Under the pieces are notes generated by a model. It was not told where the DNA came from, did not search any database, and was given only the letters and a program-made list of their open reading frames with translations. The position numbers and the translations under genes were made by a program. Source: Oscillatoriaceae cyanobacterium Prado104 (lineage in GTDB: Bacteria; Cyanobacteriota; Cyanobacteriia; Cyanobacteriales; Microcoleaceae). Taken from it: a DNA stretch of 64,000 bases. This document shows, piece by piece, positions 17,486 to 25,976 of this stretch (its first letter is position 1; each line of letters starts with the position of its first letter). The DNA lies in NCBI GenBank assembly GCA_025454405.1, contig JALOON010000029.1:62001-126000 (forward strand), read 5' to 3'.

Positions 17486-19015
17486 TTAACCGCAATTATT
17501 GTTGCACTCCGTTAATTTTGCGGACATCGCATCAAGATGTCGCAACCACTGAACGCCGCCTACCCAACTGCGAGAGGGCAAATGTCCGGCAGGTGATGTG
17601 TAGTTGAATTTAAATTGCCCGGAAGCAGTATTAGAGTTATATGTCTGCCACTTTACTCGATCGCAAAATTTGATATAATCTCCTCCAACGCTTGCATAAA
17701 TTTGCTTTTGAACGCTGAAACCAAACCGACCTTGACTGTAATATTCCCACAGGCGATCGACCGTTTGCAAATCCGCACAAGGTAACTGGTAAATTCGATA
17801 GATTTCTAGTTTTGTTTCCGGCGACAGCCCAAGGCATTGACACAGCACCGTCCAGGTTTCTCGATCGGCTTTTTTCCACTGTTTGTTTAACAAAAAATCG
17901 CGCAATCTGATATAATCTACATTGGTTGCTGAAATTAATGTTGGTGCGATATTAGCAGTAAAAGATCGAGTAAAACTTTCCTCTGAATTGACCTCTGACT
18001 TGGCGGGTAGAGCTGTTTGTGAAATTTCCGGCTCCGGGTTTTTTGCTAATTCGATATTAGCAGCTATATTGAGAGAATTTATCTGAGAAACAATCGGAAA
18101 TTGTGGCGAAATATAGTTGCGATCGCCCGCATTTAATGCCAAACTAATATCCTCCAAAACTTCCGCGGCAAAACTGTAGCGCTGTGACAAATGAGGTTGC
18201 AGTAATTTATCTAAGATTTTTCCCAATTCAAGGCTAATGCTCGTACCTTTTGGCAGGTAATTGCGCCACCACCACTGTTCGCGATTGAAGTCGTACATAT
18301 CCAAGGGCGGAACTTGCGTCAGCAGCCGCACGCAGGTGACACCCAAACTGTAAAGGTCGCTAGCAGGAAATACTTTCCCCCGCATTAGTTCGGGAGCTAA
18401 ATAATCTTGACTGCCGATTAAAGTGGCCGGACGGAGTATCGCTGAATCTGTTAGCAATTTGGCAATTCCAAAATCGATCAATACAGGTTTATTGTCAGAT
18501 TGGCGGCGAACAATATTTTCCGGTTTGATATCGCGGTGAATGACCCGGCGATCGTGGATAAATTGCAAAACGGACAACAAATCTTGCAGCAGTTGCCAAA
18601 TCCGATCTTCATTGTAGGTACTGCACTCTAATTCTTGTTTGAGAGTTAGTCCGTCAATAAATTCTTGAACTAAATAAATCCGATCTTCTTGTTCAAAACA
18701 GCCTAATAAATTGGGGATTTGCGGGTGTTTGCCGAGCTCGTCCAAACGGACGGCTTCTTGCCGAAATAGATCGAGTGCTTTGCTGCACAGTTCGGGGTCG
18801 CGATCGTGAAAGGTAAATTGTTTGACGGCACAGCGCGGATGGGATGGAATGTCTTCATCAATTGCTAGGAAAGTTTTGCCAAATCCGCCTTTTCCTATAA
18901 GTTCGATCGGGCGATACCGCTGTCTGAGCAAAAGATTAGAACCGCAGTTCAAACAAAATTGAGCGGTGCTGGAGTTGTGAGGATTTTGACATTCGGGATT
19001 GAGACAATAAGACAT
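17486..19015 (-). CDS. Ser/Thr protein kinase with N-terminal zinc ribbon and C-terminal GUN4 domain
   Basis: The protein has 509 residues from ATG 19015 (MSYCLNPECQ). Four cysteines at 4, 9, 21 and 24 form a zinc-ribbon-like head. A complete Hanks-type kinase follows: GKGGFGKTF, K65, HRDIKPENI (160-168) and DFG (181-183). A variable linker leads to a GUN4 domain at about 375-509 (YIRLRDFLLNKQWKKADRET, FGFSVQKQIY). GUN4 binds porphyrins and stimulates Mg-chelatase, so the fusion may tie signalling to tetrapyrrole sensing; that is inference. The frame is open to 19129 but the upstream part is not conserved in style. Confidence 0.93.
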   Translation of the reverse strand: MSYCLNPECQNPHNSSTAQFCLNCGSNLLLRQRYRPIELIGKGGFGKTFLAIDEDIPSHPRCAVKQFTFHDRDPELCSKALDLFRQEAVRLDELGKHPQIPNLLGCFEQEDRIYLVQEFIDGLTLKQELECSTYNEDRIWQLLQDLLSVLQFIHDRRVIHRDIKPENIVRRQSDNKPVLIDFGIAKLLTDSAILRPATLIGSQDYLAPELMRGKVFPASDLYSLGVTCVRLLTQVPPLDMYDFNREQWWWRNYLPKGTSISLELGKILDKLLQPHLSQRYSFAAEVLEDISLALNAGDRNYISPQFPIVSQINSLNIAANIELAKNPEPEISQTALPAKSEVNSEESFTRSFTANIAPTLISATNVDYIRLRDFLLNKQWKKADRETWTVLCQCLGLSPETKLEIYRIYQLPCADLQTVDRLWEYYSQGRFGFSVQKQIYASVGGDYIKFCDRVKWQTYNSNTASGQFKFNYTSPAGHLPSRSWVGGVQWLRHLDAMSAKLTECNNNCG

Positions 19016-19165
19016 TTTGCTAATAATATTTAATATCATGTCCGCTAACATCGGTTTTGTATGGCAACCTTGGACCTTGATGATAGACAAAGTTGGTGGT
19101 AAGGATGCGAGGACGATGTAACCGGACATGATGAGAAGATGCGGTGCAAATCTGACACAACTAAT

Positions 19166-19798
19166 TTATATTTCCTTATCCAAATTCATGTGTCCCCGAT
19201 AGCCCGTGACAATCCGGCTGCCATCTTTAAGAATATGAATCTCCATGAGATCGCTCGCCCAAGTAAGTTGATTCTGAAAAGCAGGATTGAAGATATGCAC
19301 CCGTTGGTTGCTCGAAGAAACTAGAGAATCGGGTGAATTAATCGCTAAGGACTGCACGTAAGCACCATCAACTAAAATATCGAGTTCTGCTAGCAAGTCC
19401 TGTGCCCCAAGAGGTGCCTGTTCCGATCGCAGTTGCTCCAGCGTAAATCCCGTAAACGACATAACATTTAATCCGGCAGCCTTGAGGCGACGCGCCAAAT
19501 CTGCTAGGACAGGCGCTTGCCAAAAAGGCTCTCCGCCAGAAAAGGTGACGCCCTGGTTGCGAGGGTTGCTGAGAATCCGCCCGACAAGGGTATCAACAGC
19601 AATCTTTTCCTTGAGTTCAAAGGACCAAGACTGAGGGTTAAAGCAGCCCGGACACTCCCGCAGGCAACCCTGCAACCAAATCACAGCCCGACAGCCGGGC
19701 CCGTTCACCTCTGATTCGTCCACATATCCCATGATGTTGAGATAGCCGGGGGGAAGTGCTAAAAGCTGATAATATGGGTGCGTTTTCTGAGCTGTCAT
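19166..19798 (-). CDS. Radical SAM 4Fe-4S protein, NrdG-like activating enzyme
   Basis: The 210-residue protein has CLRECPGC (CX3CX2C) for the radical SAM cluster, the GVTFSGGEPFWQ motif and a FTGFTLEQL segment, as in anaerobic ribonucleotide reductase activases (NrdG). No nrdD or other glycyl radical enzyme is adjacent, so the partner is unknown and it may act on something else. AAGGAGAG just upstream of ATG 19798 fixes the start. Confidence 0.8.
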   Translation of the reverse strand: MTAQKTHPYYQLLALPPGYLNIMGYVDESEVNGPGCRAVIWLQGCLRECPGCFNPQSWSFELKEKIAVDTLVGRILSNPRNQGVTFSGGEPFWQAPVLADLARRLKAAGLNVMSFTGFTLEQLRSEQAPLGAQDLLAELDILVDGAYVQSLAINSPDSLVSSSNQRVHIFNPAFQNQLTWASDLMEIHILKDGSRIVTGYRGHMNLDKEI

Positions 19799-20013
19799 GG
19801 ATGCTCTCCTTGTTGTTTTAGCAAAGGGATCGGATCGGCGATGGAAAAAAAATTTTTAACTTGTGGTGGGGGTTTGGGGGAGGCTATAAGTCCCGCGCAC
19901 TTATCCGTAGGATTAGCATCGGGATACAGGGACATCCCCCAAGTCAATTTTATCCGGTCAACCCCGGTAAAATTTGCTAGCTTGCCGGAAAAATTATAAT
20001 TAGGAGCAAAATT

Positions 20014-20832
20014 GTGAGCGGGCAACAAACAGGAACTCCCAGAAATACGATGGCCGGTAGCTTGCTGCTGGCAAAGAATTTAGGTTTTGAACCAAAAACT
20101 GCGATCGATGTTGGGGCGGCATTGGGAACTTTTAACCTTTACGAAACTTTCCCAAATTCTCGGCATTTGTTAATTGAGCCGATCGCCGAAAACGAACCAT
20201 ATCTTGCTAAAATTTGCCGCAAGCTAAAAAGTGCAGAATACATTATTGCTGCTGCCACAAAAGCATCGGGAGTTTTCGCGCTCAACGTCAGTCCCGATAT
20301 GGTGCATTCCTCGATTTCTGAAAATCGCGGTAGTGACAATAGCAATCCGTATGTGAGAACCATACCGGCAATTACGCTGGATGGAATATGCAAGGAAAGA
20401 AATTTGCCTGGTCCGTATTTAATTAAAGTTGATGTAGACGGACAGGAATTAGATGTTTTGCAGGGGGCTACGGAAATTTTGCAGCAGACTGAATATGTAA
20501 TTGTAGAAGTTACTTTGTTCGGTCAGATCTACGATGTAATTCATTTTATGAAGTCTCAAGGATTCGCTCCTTACGATATTGTCGATTTGGGATATCGCCC
20601 TAGTGATGCGGCTTTGTGGCAAGTGGATATGGCTTTTGTGAAAGAATCGGGTTTATTTAGAAGAGAGAACAATTATGTTGCATCACAGCAGGATGTGGAG
20701 GCGATAAATTCACATCTCAAAGCTTATCGCGAAAATTTAATTGCATACATTGATGCTTATTACAGCGACCCCCTGCCGCCGGAACCGCAGTTTGATAATA
20801 CTGCTTCGGGAGGTGATTATGTAATTATTTAG
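20014..20832 (+). CDS. FkbM-family methyltransferase
   Basis: The 272-residue protein has a SAM-binding core (TAIDVGAALGTFNLYE, HLLIEPIAENEPYL) and the FkbM signature LIKVDVDGQELDVLQGATEIL. FkbM proteins O-methylate sugars or secondary metabolites. The start is GTG 20014, behind TAGGAG at 20001-20006; ATG 20050 is an alternative. The gene stands alone, so the substrate cannot be inferred. Confidence 0.85.
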   Translation: MSGQQTGTPRNTMAGSLLLAKNLGFEPKTAIDVGAALGTFNLYETFPNSRHLLIEPIAENEPYLAKICRKLKSAEYIIAAATKASGVFALNVSPDMVHSSISENRGSDNSNPYVRTIPAITLDGICKERNLPGPYLIKVDVDGQELDVLQGATEILQQTEYVIVEVTLFGQIYDVIHFMKSQGFAPYDIVDLGYRPSDAALWQVDMAFVKESGLFRRENNYVASQQDVEAINSHLKAYRENLIAYIDAYYSDPLPPEPQFDNTASGGDYVII

Positions 20833-20874
20833 TGGGAGCAGTCAATCTCAAATAAAACAATTCTCCACCAACCA

Positions 20875-21252
20875 TCAAAAATCATCAAAAATCTCAACTC
20901 GATCGGCTGCTTTTTCTACTGCTTTCCGTGCCGGGGTTACTGTTTCCTCCGGGTGCTTATTTGCTGATTCTATAAGTTTTTCGGTACTGGGAGCAACAGA
21001 CCGATCGCGATTGAGTTTTTCTCGAATGCTGTCAGCAACATCGCTGTCATTTTTGCTAGCATCGGTTGTCGGAGAGCCATCAGGCTTGGCAGTTTCGTAA
21101 AACTCAGCTTCGGGGGTCAATGGTTTCGCGATCGCCTGCATTGTGTTGCCCCACAATTCCAATTCCGAACTAAACAATAGCGCTGTTGCTAGGGCAAATA
21201 TCAGGCAGAATCGCAGGCAAATTTTTACTAAGCCTGAGGTTAAGTTTTTCAT
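20875..21252 (-). CDS. Hypothetical exported protein
   Basis: The 125-residue protein has a hydrophobic N-terminal signal (about 8-30, RFCLIFALATALLFSSELEL) followed by a polar, disordered-looking region rich in Asp, Glu, Lys and Thr. No recognised domain is seen. Codon usage is like its neighbours. It is probably a small periplasmic or membrane-anchored cyanobacterial protein. Confidence 0.65.
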   Translation of the reverse strand: MKNLTSGLVKICLRFCLIFALATALLFSSELELWGNTMQAIAKPLTPEAEFYETAKPDGSPTTDASKNDSDVADSIREKLNRDRSVAPSTEKLIESANKHPEETVTPARKAVEKAADRVEIFDDF

Positions 21253-21436
21253 TATGAGACTCTATTATTTTGCAAGTTTTACACATAATAATTTTTGTGG
21301 TTTTTGAGCGGATCTATCTTGAGACAGGAATGATACACTCCTGCGGTATTGCCTGCTAATCATGCTGGTAAGGTGCGCGCTGCGCACCCTACGGCTACAG
21401 GTATTATGTCAAGCTACTTTTTGCGCAAGTCATGAA

Positions 21437-21874
21437 TTAGAGGCGGAGCGATCGCAAGTTTAGCAATTCTTGGGGAGAAGCTAAAAGTTTGACGGTGACA
21501 GCCAGGATTTTTAGTTGGGAATTCAGCACGAACAGCCATCCCACATTAACTTTAAATACAGAAGTTTTCACTTGACCGCTGACTTGAATTTCTAGTTGGA
21601 TATCTTCTAAAGTTCGGCGGTTGGACTGCTGGGGTTCTAGTTGCATTCCTCGGGCTTCTGCTTTGAGGTAAGCTTCGATCGCGCTTTTGCCAATAATTGG
21701 GTCTTCAAACGGGGCGTTGAGAACTCCCGCAGTGTCAAACAAATCGGCTACTGCTTCAAAATCGCCCGTGTTGAAAGTTTCAAAGTAACGACGGATAACT
21801 GGCTCTTGAATTGCTGATGCAGCAATACCGTCGGTTATACTGTCAGTTAAAATAGGTTGGGTTTTTGCGGTCAT
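21437..21874 (-). CDS. C-terminal domain homologue of the orange carotenoid protein (CTDH)
   Basis: The 145-residue NTF2-like protein aligns with the OCP C-terminal half: FNTGDFEAVADLF, LNAPFEDPIIGKSAIEAYLKAEARGM, QVSGQVKTSVFKVNVGW and the shared ending LLASPQELLNL. Known CTDHs carry and deliver carotenoid to helical carotenoid proteins. The sequence contains no cysteine, so it cannot form the disulfide-linked dimers described for some homologues. It lies downstream of OCP on the same strand, separated by a terminator. Confidence 0.85.
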   Translation of the reverse strand: MTAKTQPILTDSITDGIAASAIQEPVIRRYFETFNTGDFEAVADLFDTAGVLNAPFEDPIIGKSAIEAYLKAEARGMQLEPQQSNRRTLEDIQLEIQVSGQVKTSVFKVNVGWLFVLNSQLKILAVTVKLLASPQELLNLRSLRL

Positions 21875-21983
21875 AAAATTGCGAGTTTCAGACTATGAAA
21901 TTGCAGAACATCTATTAAAAATGTAGTAATTTATATAAACCGCAAACTCTACCCAAGGATATAACAATCGTATTTTTTTAGTG

Positions 21984-22029
21984 AAAAAAACTAGAATTGC
22001 GCACAAACTATACTTATAGTGCGCAATTC
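21984..22029 (-). terminator. Rho-independent terminator after OCP
   Basis: On the minus strand GAATTGCGCAC, a 14-base loop and GTGCGCAATTC form an 11-bp perfect stem, followed by TAGTTTTTTT. It sits about 80 bases after the OCP stop and before the CTDH gene, so CTDH may need its own promoter or read-through. Confidence 0.75.
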
Positions 22030-22106
22030 CGGTCACAAAGTATTCAGGCTGATTAGCCTACCAACAGTCAACAGTCAACAGTCAATTGTCGAAAAAGTAT
22101 GGCGCT

Positions 22107-23069
22107 CTATTTGCGGATCAGGTTGAGCAGTTCTTTAGGAGATGCTAGCAGGTCGATCGCGACGAAGAAAATTTTACCTTGCGGGTCGAGCAAGAACCGC
22201 CAAGCAATATTCATGCCTACATTCGAGCCGAACCAAGGAGTTTCGACTTTACCGGTGACTTTAACCTGCCTGTAGCCATCTTCGGCGGGTTCGGATACGC
22301 CTTGTTGGGGCATCATTTTAAGTCCGACGCATTCTTCCCGCATGTAGTTGAGGATAGCTTCGCGACCGACGATCGGCTTTTGGAATGGAGGTTGCAGGGC
22401 ACCTTCTTCGGCAAACAAACCGACGGCTGGGGTAAAGTCGAAGGCATTCATGCAGTCAATATAGCTGAGTACCGTTTGCTCGCTGATACCTTCAATCGTG
22501 GTTTTTACCCGTTCTTCGATCGCCTTGGGAGTGCTGCGGGGGGCGGAGCGTTTGGCATAATCTACGCTGAAGTCCGGGTCGTAGCCCATGTTGACTACGG
22601 TGTTGCGGAGTACGGTAATTTGCTGGCCCGGATCGAGGCGCTTAATGGTTTCGAGGACTGCAACAGCTTCGGGAGACATTTGGTAGCCTGCCGGAATGGG
22701 AGCGACAAGGCCTTGTTTCATCAACTGGCCCAATTCGTACCAGAAGCCGAGTTTGGTGTTGACGCGCAAGGATGTGTAGATCCGTCCGATGGAAGTGTCA
22801 GCGTTGCTGGCGAGGTCGTACATGGCTTTGCTTTGGGCCTCCGGCGTCATCTGTTTGATTTCGCTGAGGATGCCTTCAACAAGTGCCATGCTGGCTACTC
22901 CGGGGGCTGCTGCAGTAATGGTATTGCCCATTTCGGTGTAGGCAAACCACAGCAGCGCTAGCTGGTCTTCGACGGTGAGTTTGTAAAATGATTCTGTCGT
23001 GGCTGGAACAACGCTGGCAATCTCTGTGCTGGAGAAAATCGATTGGGCTGATTGAATGCTAACTGCCAT
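22107..23069 (-). CDS. ocp: Orange carotenoid protein
   Basis: The protein has 320 residues from ATG 23069 (MAVSIQSAQS). The N-terminal helical carotenoid domain has DQLALLWFAYTEMG, GFWYELGQLM, APIPAGYQM and GQQITVLRNTVVNMGY, which holds the conserved Arg of the domain interface. A linker (about 165-195) leads to the NTF2-like C-terminal domain (ALQPPFQKPIVGREA, VTGKVETPWFGSNVGMNIAWRFLL). OCP senses blue-green light and quenches phycobilisome energy. The linker differs from that of Synechocystis OCP1, so OCP1, OCP2 or OCPX is not decided. No FRP gene is adjacent. The longer frame to 23228 has no family match. Confidence 0.95.
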   Translation of the reverse strand: MAVSIQSAQSIFSSTEIASVVPATTESFYKLTVEDQLALLWFAYTEMGNTITAAAPGVASMALVEGILSEIKQMTPEAQSKAMYDLASNADTSIGRIYTSLRVNTKLGFWYELGQLMKQGLVAPIPAGYQMSPEAVAVLETIKRLDPGQQITVLRNTVVNMGYDPDFSVDYAKRSAPRSTPKAIEERVKTTIEGISEQTVLSYIDCMNAFDFTPAVGLFAEEGALQPPFQKPIVGREAILNYMREECVGLKMMPQQGVSEPAEDGYRQVKVTGKVETPWFGSNVGMNIAWRFLLDPQGKIFFVAIDLLASPKELLNLIRK

Positions 23070-23339
23070 GTGATTATTTTGAGATTCGCGGTGTTGTTTT
23101 GGTACTTGAGCGAGCGAACCTTTATCTCCCTTAATTAAATTATGTAACGTTTCTGAGTTTTTGGACTTTACATTTTTAAATGTAAAGATTTTAAAACTAT
23201 TATGAATTTTGAGGGATAATTGCGTCATTTTTCTTGAAAAATTGCGCGATTTATGCTATTTTACTAAGCTCTATGAAAACACTAAGTTGTAAAATATTGC
23301 TAGACTAAAAGCACGATTTATGCTATTGTTCTGCACCTG

Positions 23340-24395
23340 ATGAAAGCATCAATTATAAGTAGCGATCGAATCAAGCAAAAAGCCCGAGAATTGGGATTTC
23401 ACAAGGTCGGGATAGCATCGGTCGGTGAAAAAGTAGATACAGATGCGCAAAGATTGCAAGGGTGGCTGGACAAGGGCTATCAAGCAGATATGGCATGGAT
23501 GGCCAACCCGAAACGACAGGATATTAAATTAGTGATGCCGGAGGTGCAGTCTGTAATATGTGTTGTTCTCAATTACTACAGCCCCCGTCCTCACCCCCCC
23601 AACCCCCCCTTAGCAAGGGGGGGCGACGCTTCTAGTTCCTCGGCTGCGGCGGGGAATTCGACCCTCCCCAACCCCCTCTTAGCAATGGGGGGCGACGCTT
23701 GTGCAAAGATTTCGCGTTACGGGTGGGGGCGGGATTATCACAAAGTGATGCACAAAAAGCTGAAAGAGTTGGCAAATTGGGTGCGATCGCAAGGTGAAGG
23801 CATTGAAGCGCGGTATTATGCGGATACCGGGCCGATTCAAGATAAAGTTTGGGCCGAACGTGCGGGGATTGGTTGGATTGCGAAAAATGGGAATGTAATT
23901 TCGCGAGAATACGGTTCCTGGGTGTTTTTGGGGGAAATTTTAACGAATTTGGAGTTAGTGGCGGATGCGCCTCACGCGCAACATTGCGGTACTTGTACTC
24001 GGTGCATTGAAGCTTGTCCGACGGGGGCGATTGTTGAGCCTTTTGTTGTTAAGGCCGATCGCTGCATAGCTTATCACACGATCGAAAATCGATCGGAAAC
24101 ATTGCCGGAAGAAATCGCATCTAATTTACAAGGTTGGGTAGCCGGTTGCGATATTTGTCAGGATGTTTGCCCTTGGAACCAGCGTTTTGCCAAACCAACA
24201 GATGTTGCAGAATTCGAGCCTTATCCTGAAAATATAGCGCCGACACTTGCAGAATTAGCAGAGATTTCCGATGAGGAATGGAATCGCAGATTTACAGCTT
24301 CGGCACTGCGGCGAATTAAGCCAGAAATGCTGCGGCGGAATGCAAGGGCAAATGAAGGAAGAAGGAAAAAGGAAGAAGGAAGAAGGAAGAGTTGA
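23340..24395 (+). CDS. queG: Epoxyqueuosine reductase with repeat-derived insertions
   Basis: The 351-residue protein has the QueG features: a reductive-dehalogenase-like B12 domain, YYADTGPIQDK with the catalytic Asp, and two 4Fe-4S motifs, CGTCTRCIEACP and CDICQDVCPWN. It reduces epoxyqueuosine to queuosine in tRNA using cobalamin. Between VVLNYYS and ISRYGWGRDYH the protein carries about 39 extra residues (83-121, DNA 23586-23702) encoded by two copies of a C-rich repeat, in frame. The last 13 residues are encoded by a GAAGGAAG tract. Core motifs are intact, so it may still work. Confidence 0.92.
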   Translation: MKASIISSDRIKQKARELGFHKVGIASVGEKVDTDAQRLQGWLDKGYQADMAWMANPKRQDIKLVMPEVQSVICVVLNYYSPRPHPPNPPLARGGDASSSSAAAGNSTLPNPLLAMGGDACAKISRYGWGRDYHKVMHKKLKELANWVRSQGEGIEARYYADTGPIQDKVWAERAGIGWIAKNGNVISREYGSWVFLGEILTNLELVADAPHAQHCGTCTRCIEACPTGAIVEPFVVKADRCIAYHTIENRSETLPEEIASNLQGWVAGCDICQDVCPWNQRFAKPTDVAEFEPYPENIAPTLAELAEISDEEWNRRFTASALRRIKPEMLRRNARANEGRRKKEEGRRKS

Positions 24396-24610
24396 TAGTT
24401 GTCATCAGTCATCAGTCATTAGTCATTAGTGCGAGCTTAAGCGCTTGCGAACCTCATTAGTTATGAGATAATTGTAGGGGCGGGTTCTCCAGCAATAATT
24501 GCCTAAAAGCGACAATCTATAAAACCCGCCCCCACCCCATTTTTATCTCCAGTAAACCTGACCAGGCAAAAGTCATCAGTCATTCATTAAGCACTAACAG
24601 CCTTAATTTG
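24396..24610. repeat. Repeat-rich gap after queG
   Basis: The gap holds short CATCAGTCAT repeats, a GCGAGCTTAAGCGCTTGCG-like inverted repeat near 24430 and a TTGTAGGGGCGGGTT element with its inverted partner AACCCGCCCCCACCC (about 24473-24540). The last belongs to a family at 14.2, 29.76, 46.39 and 46.62 kb. Confidence 0.6.
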
Positions 24611-25735
24611 ATGTCAGCAAATGAACCCAGAGAATACGATGCTGTTTTAGGCGGTAAAAATCCGCCTCCAATTCATGCTGCTGTTTTGGGTGGGATAGCA
24701 GGAGTCAAACAGCGCTTGGCAAGTCCGTCAGTTGAGGCAAGGCGGGCTGCAATTTCAGATGCTATTAACTACGGAGAAGCTGGTTTAGAAGCGGCAATTG
24801 CAGTTTTTGATGATGCTGACGAGTGGGTGCGAGCTACTGCTGCTGGGATGTTTTACGGGGAAGAACTCATCGGTTTGCTGCAAAAAGGTACAGCTATCTG
24901 GAATAAATGGAGAGTGCAAAATCTACTTTTTTTGGGCGGTTTTGTAGACTTGAGTTGGGCAGATTTGAGCGAATTTAATTTGAGCGGTGCTAACTTGAGG
25001 GAGTCCAATTTAGCAGGAGCAAATTTTGCAAACAGCAATTTGCAAACAGCTAAAATTTTTCAGAGCAATCTGGAAGTAAGTAATCTGATAAATGCAGATT
25101 TGAGTGGCGCTAACTTGAGTAAATCAAATCTCAATAGTGCCGATTTGAGCGGAGCTAATCTCAGTCGCGCCAACCTCCGTTTAGTTAATTTGCGGGAAGC
25201 TAATTTATGTCAAAGTATCCTGAGAGGTGCTAAACTTGGAGGAGCTGATTTGAGCGGGGCGGATTTGAGTGGTGCCGATTTGAGTGGTGCCGATTTGAGT
25301 TTGGCAAATCTGGATGGAGCCAATTTAACTGGAGCCAATTTGACAGGAATTAAAGTAATTCGATCGAACTGCAACCGCTGGAATTTTAACGGGTTGGTTT
25401 TGGCAGGAGCTAATTTGCGGTGGAGTACATTCGCAAAAGCTTGTTTTGCAGGAGCTAATTTGCGCGGAGCTAATTTAGAAAGAGCAACTCTGACAAAAGC
25501 TGATTTTTCTCAAGCCGATTTTACTGAAGCTAACCTCTGCGATGCAGATTTTAATAAGGCTAACTTAGCTGGTGCAAATCTGAGCGGTGCTGCTCTAAAG
25601 AGAGTCAATTTTCAGAAAGCAAATCTCAGCGATGCTAATTTCACTAAGGCTAATCTGAGCGGTGCTATCCTGAAAGAAGCTAAGCTCGATCGAGCAATTT
25701 TTACTCGTGCTAAGAGAGCGAATACTGTTTACTAA
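24611..25735 (+). CDS. Pentapeptide-repeat protein with HEAT-like N-terminus
   Basis: The 374-residue protein starts at ATG 24611. Residues 1-110 are alpha-helical and HEAT-like (EARRAAISDAINYGEAGLEA). From about 115 it is almost pure A(D/N)LXX pentapeptides forming a right-handed quadrilateral beta-helix, with one break (GIKVIRSNCNRWNFNG) near 250. Function is unknown; such proteins are common in filamentous cyanobacteria. The DNA is internally repetitive. Confidence 0.88.
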   Translation: MSANEPREYDAVLGGKNPPPIHAAVLGGIAGVKQRLASPSVEARRAAISDAINYGEAGLEAAIAVFDDADEWVRATAAGMFYGEELIGLLQKGTAIWNKWRVQNLLFLGGFVDLSWADLSEFNLSGANLRESNLAGANFANSNLQTAKIFQSNLEVSNLINADLSGANLSKSNLNSADLSGANLSRANLRLVNLREANLCQSILRGAKLGGADLSGADLSGADLSGADLSLANLDGANLTGANLTGIKVIRSNCNRWNFNGLVLAGANLRWSTFAKACFAGANLRGANLERATLTKADFSQADFTEANLCDADFNKANLAGANLSGAALKRVNFQKANLSDANFTKANLSGAILKEAKLDRAIFTRAKRANTVY

Positions 25736-25745
25736 ATCTTTTCTG

Positions 25746-25912
25746 AATGTAGGGTGCGCACTGCGCACCTTACTGATACGATCTACCTCAATACGTAGGG
25801 TGCGCACTCGCACTTTACTGATACAATCTACCTCGATACGTAGAGTGCACACTGCGCACATTACTGATATGATTTAGGCAGAGACGTAGGGTGCGCAGTG
25901 CGCACCTTACCG
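25746..25912. repeat. Four tandem GTGCGCACTGCGCACC repeats
   Basis: Four units of about 50-55 bases share GTAGGGTGCGCACTGCGCACCTTACTGATA and CGATCTACCTC-like spacers; the second and third are slightly degraded. They lie just downstream of the pentapeptide gene. Confidence 0.8.
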
Positions 25913-25976
25913 CGATCGATAGCTTGTCGTACTACTTTTTATATAAGTCTTGTTCGAGTAAATTTTGTAATTTAAT

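Noticed and set aside
22179-22961. 260-residue plus-strand frame opposite OCP
   Set aside because: It is the antisense of a clear OCP gene, with no motif of its own.
23246-23327. Direct repeat CGATTTATGCTATT upstream of OCP and queG as an operator pair
   Set aside because: Two copies about 66 bases apart are suggestive but lack symmetry or a known regulator match.
25595-25861. 88-residue minus-strand frame
   Set aside because: It is made of GTGCGC repeats and antisense of the pentapeptide gene.
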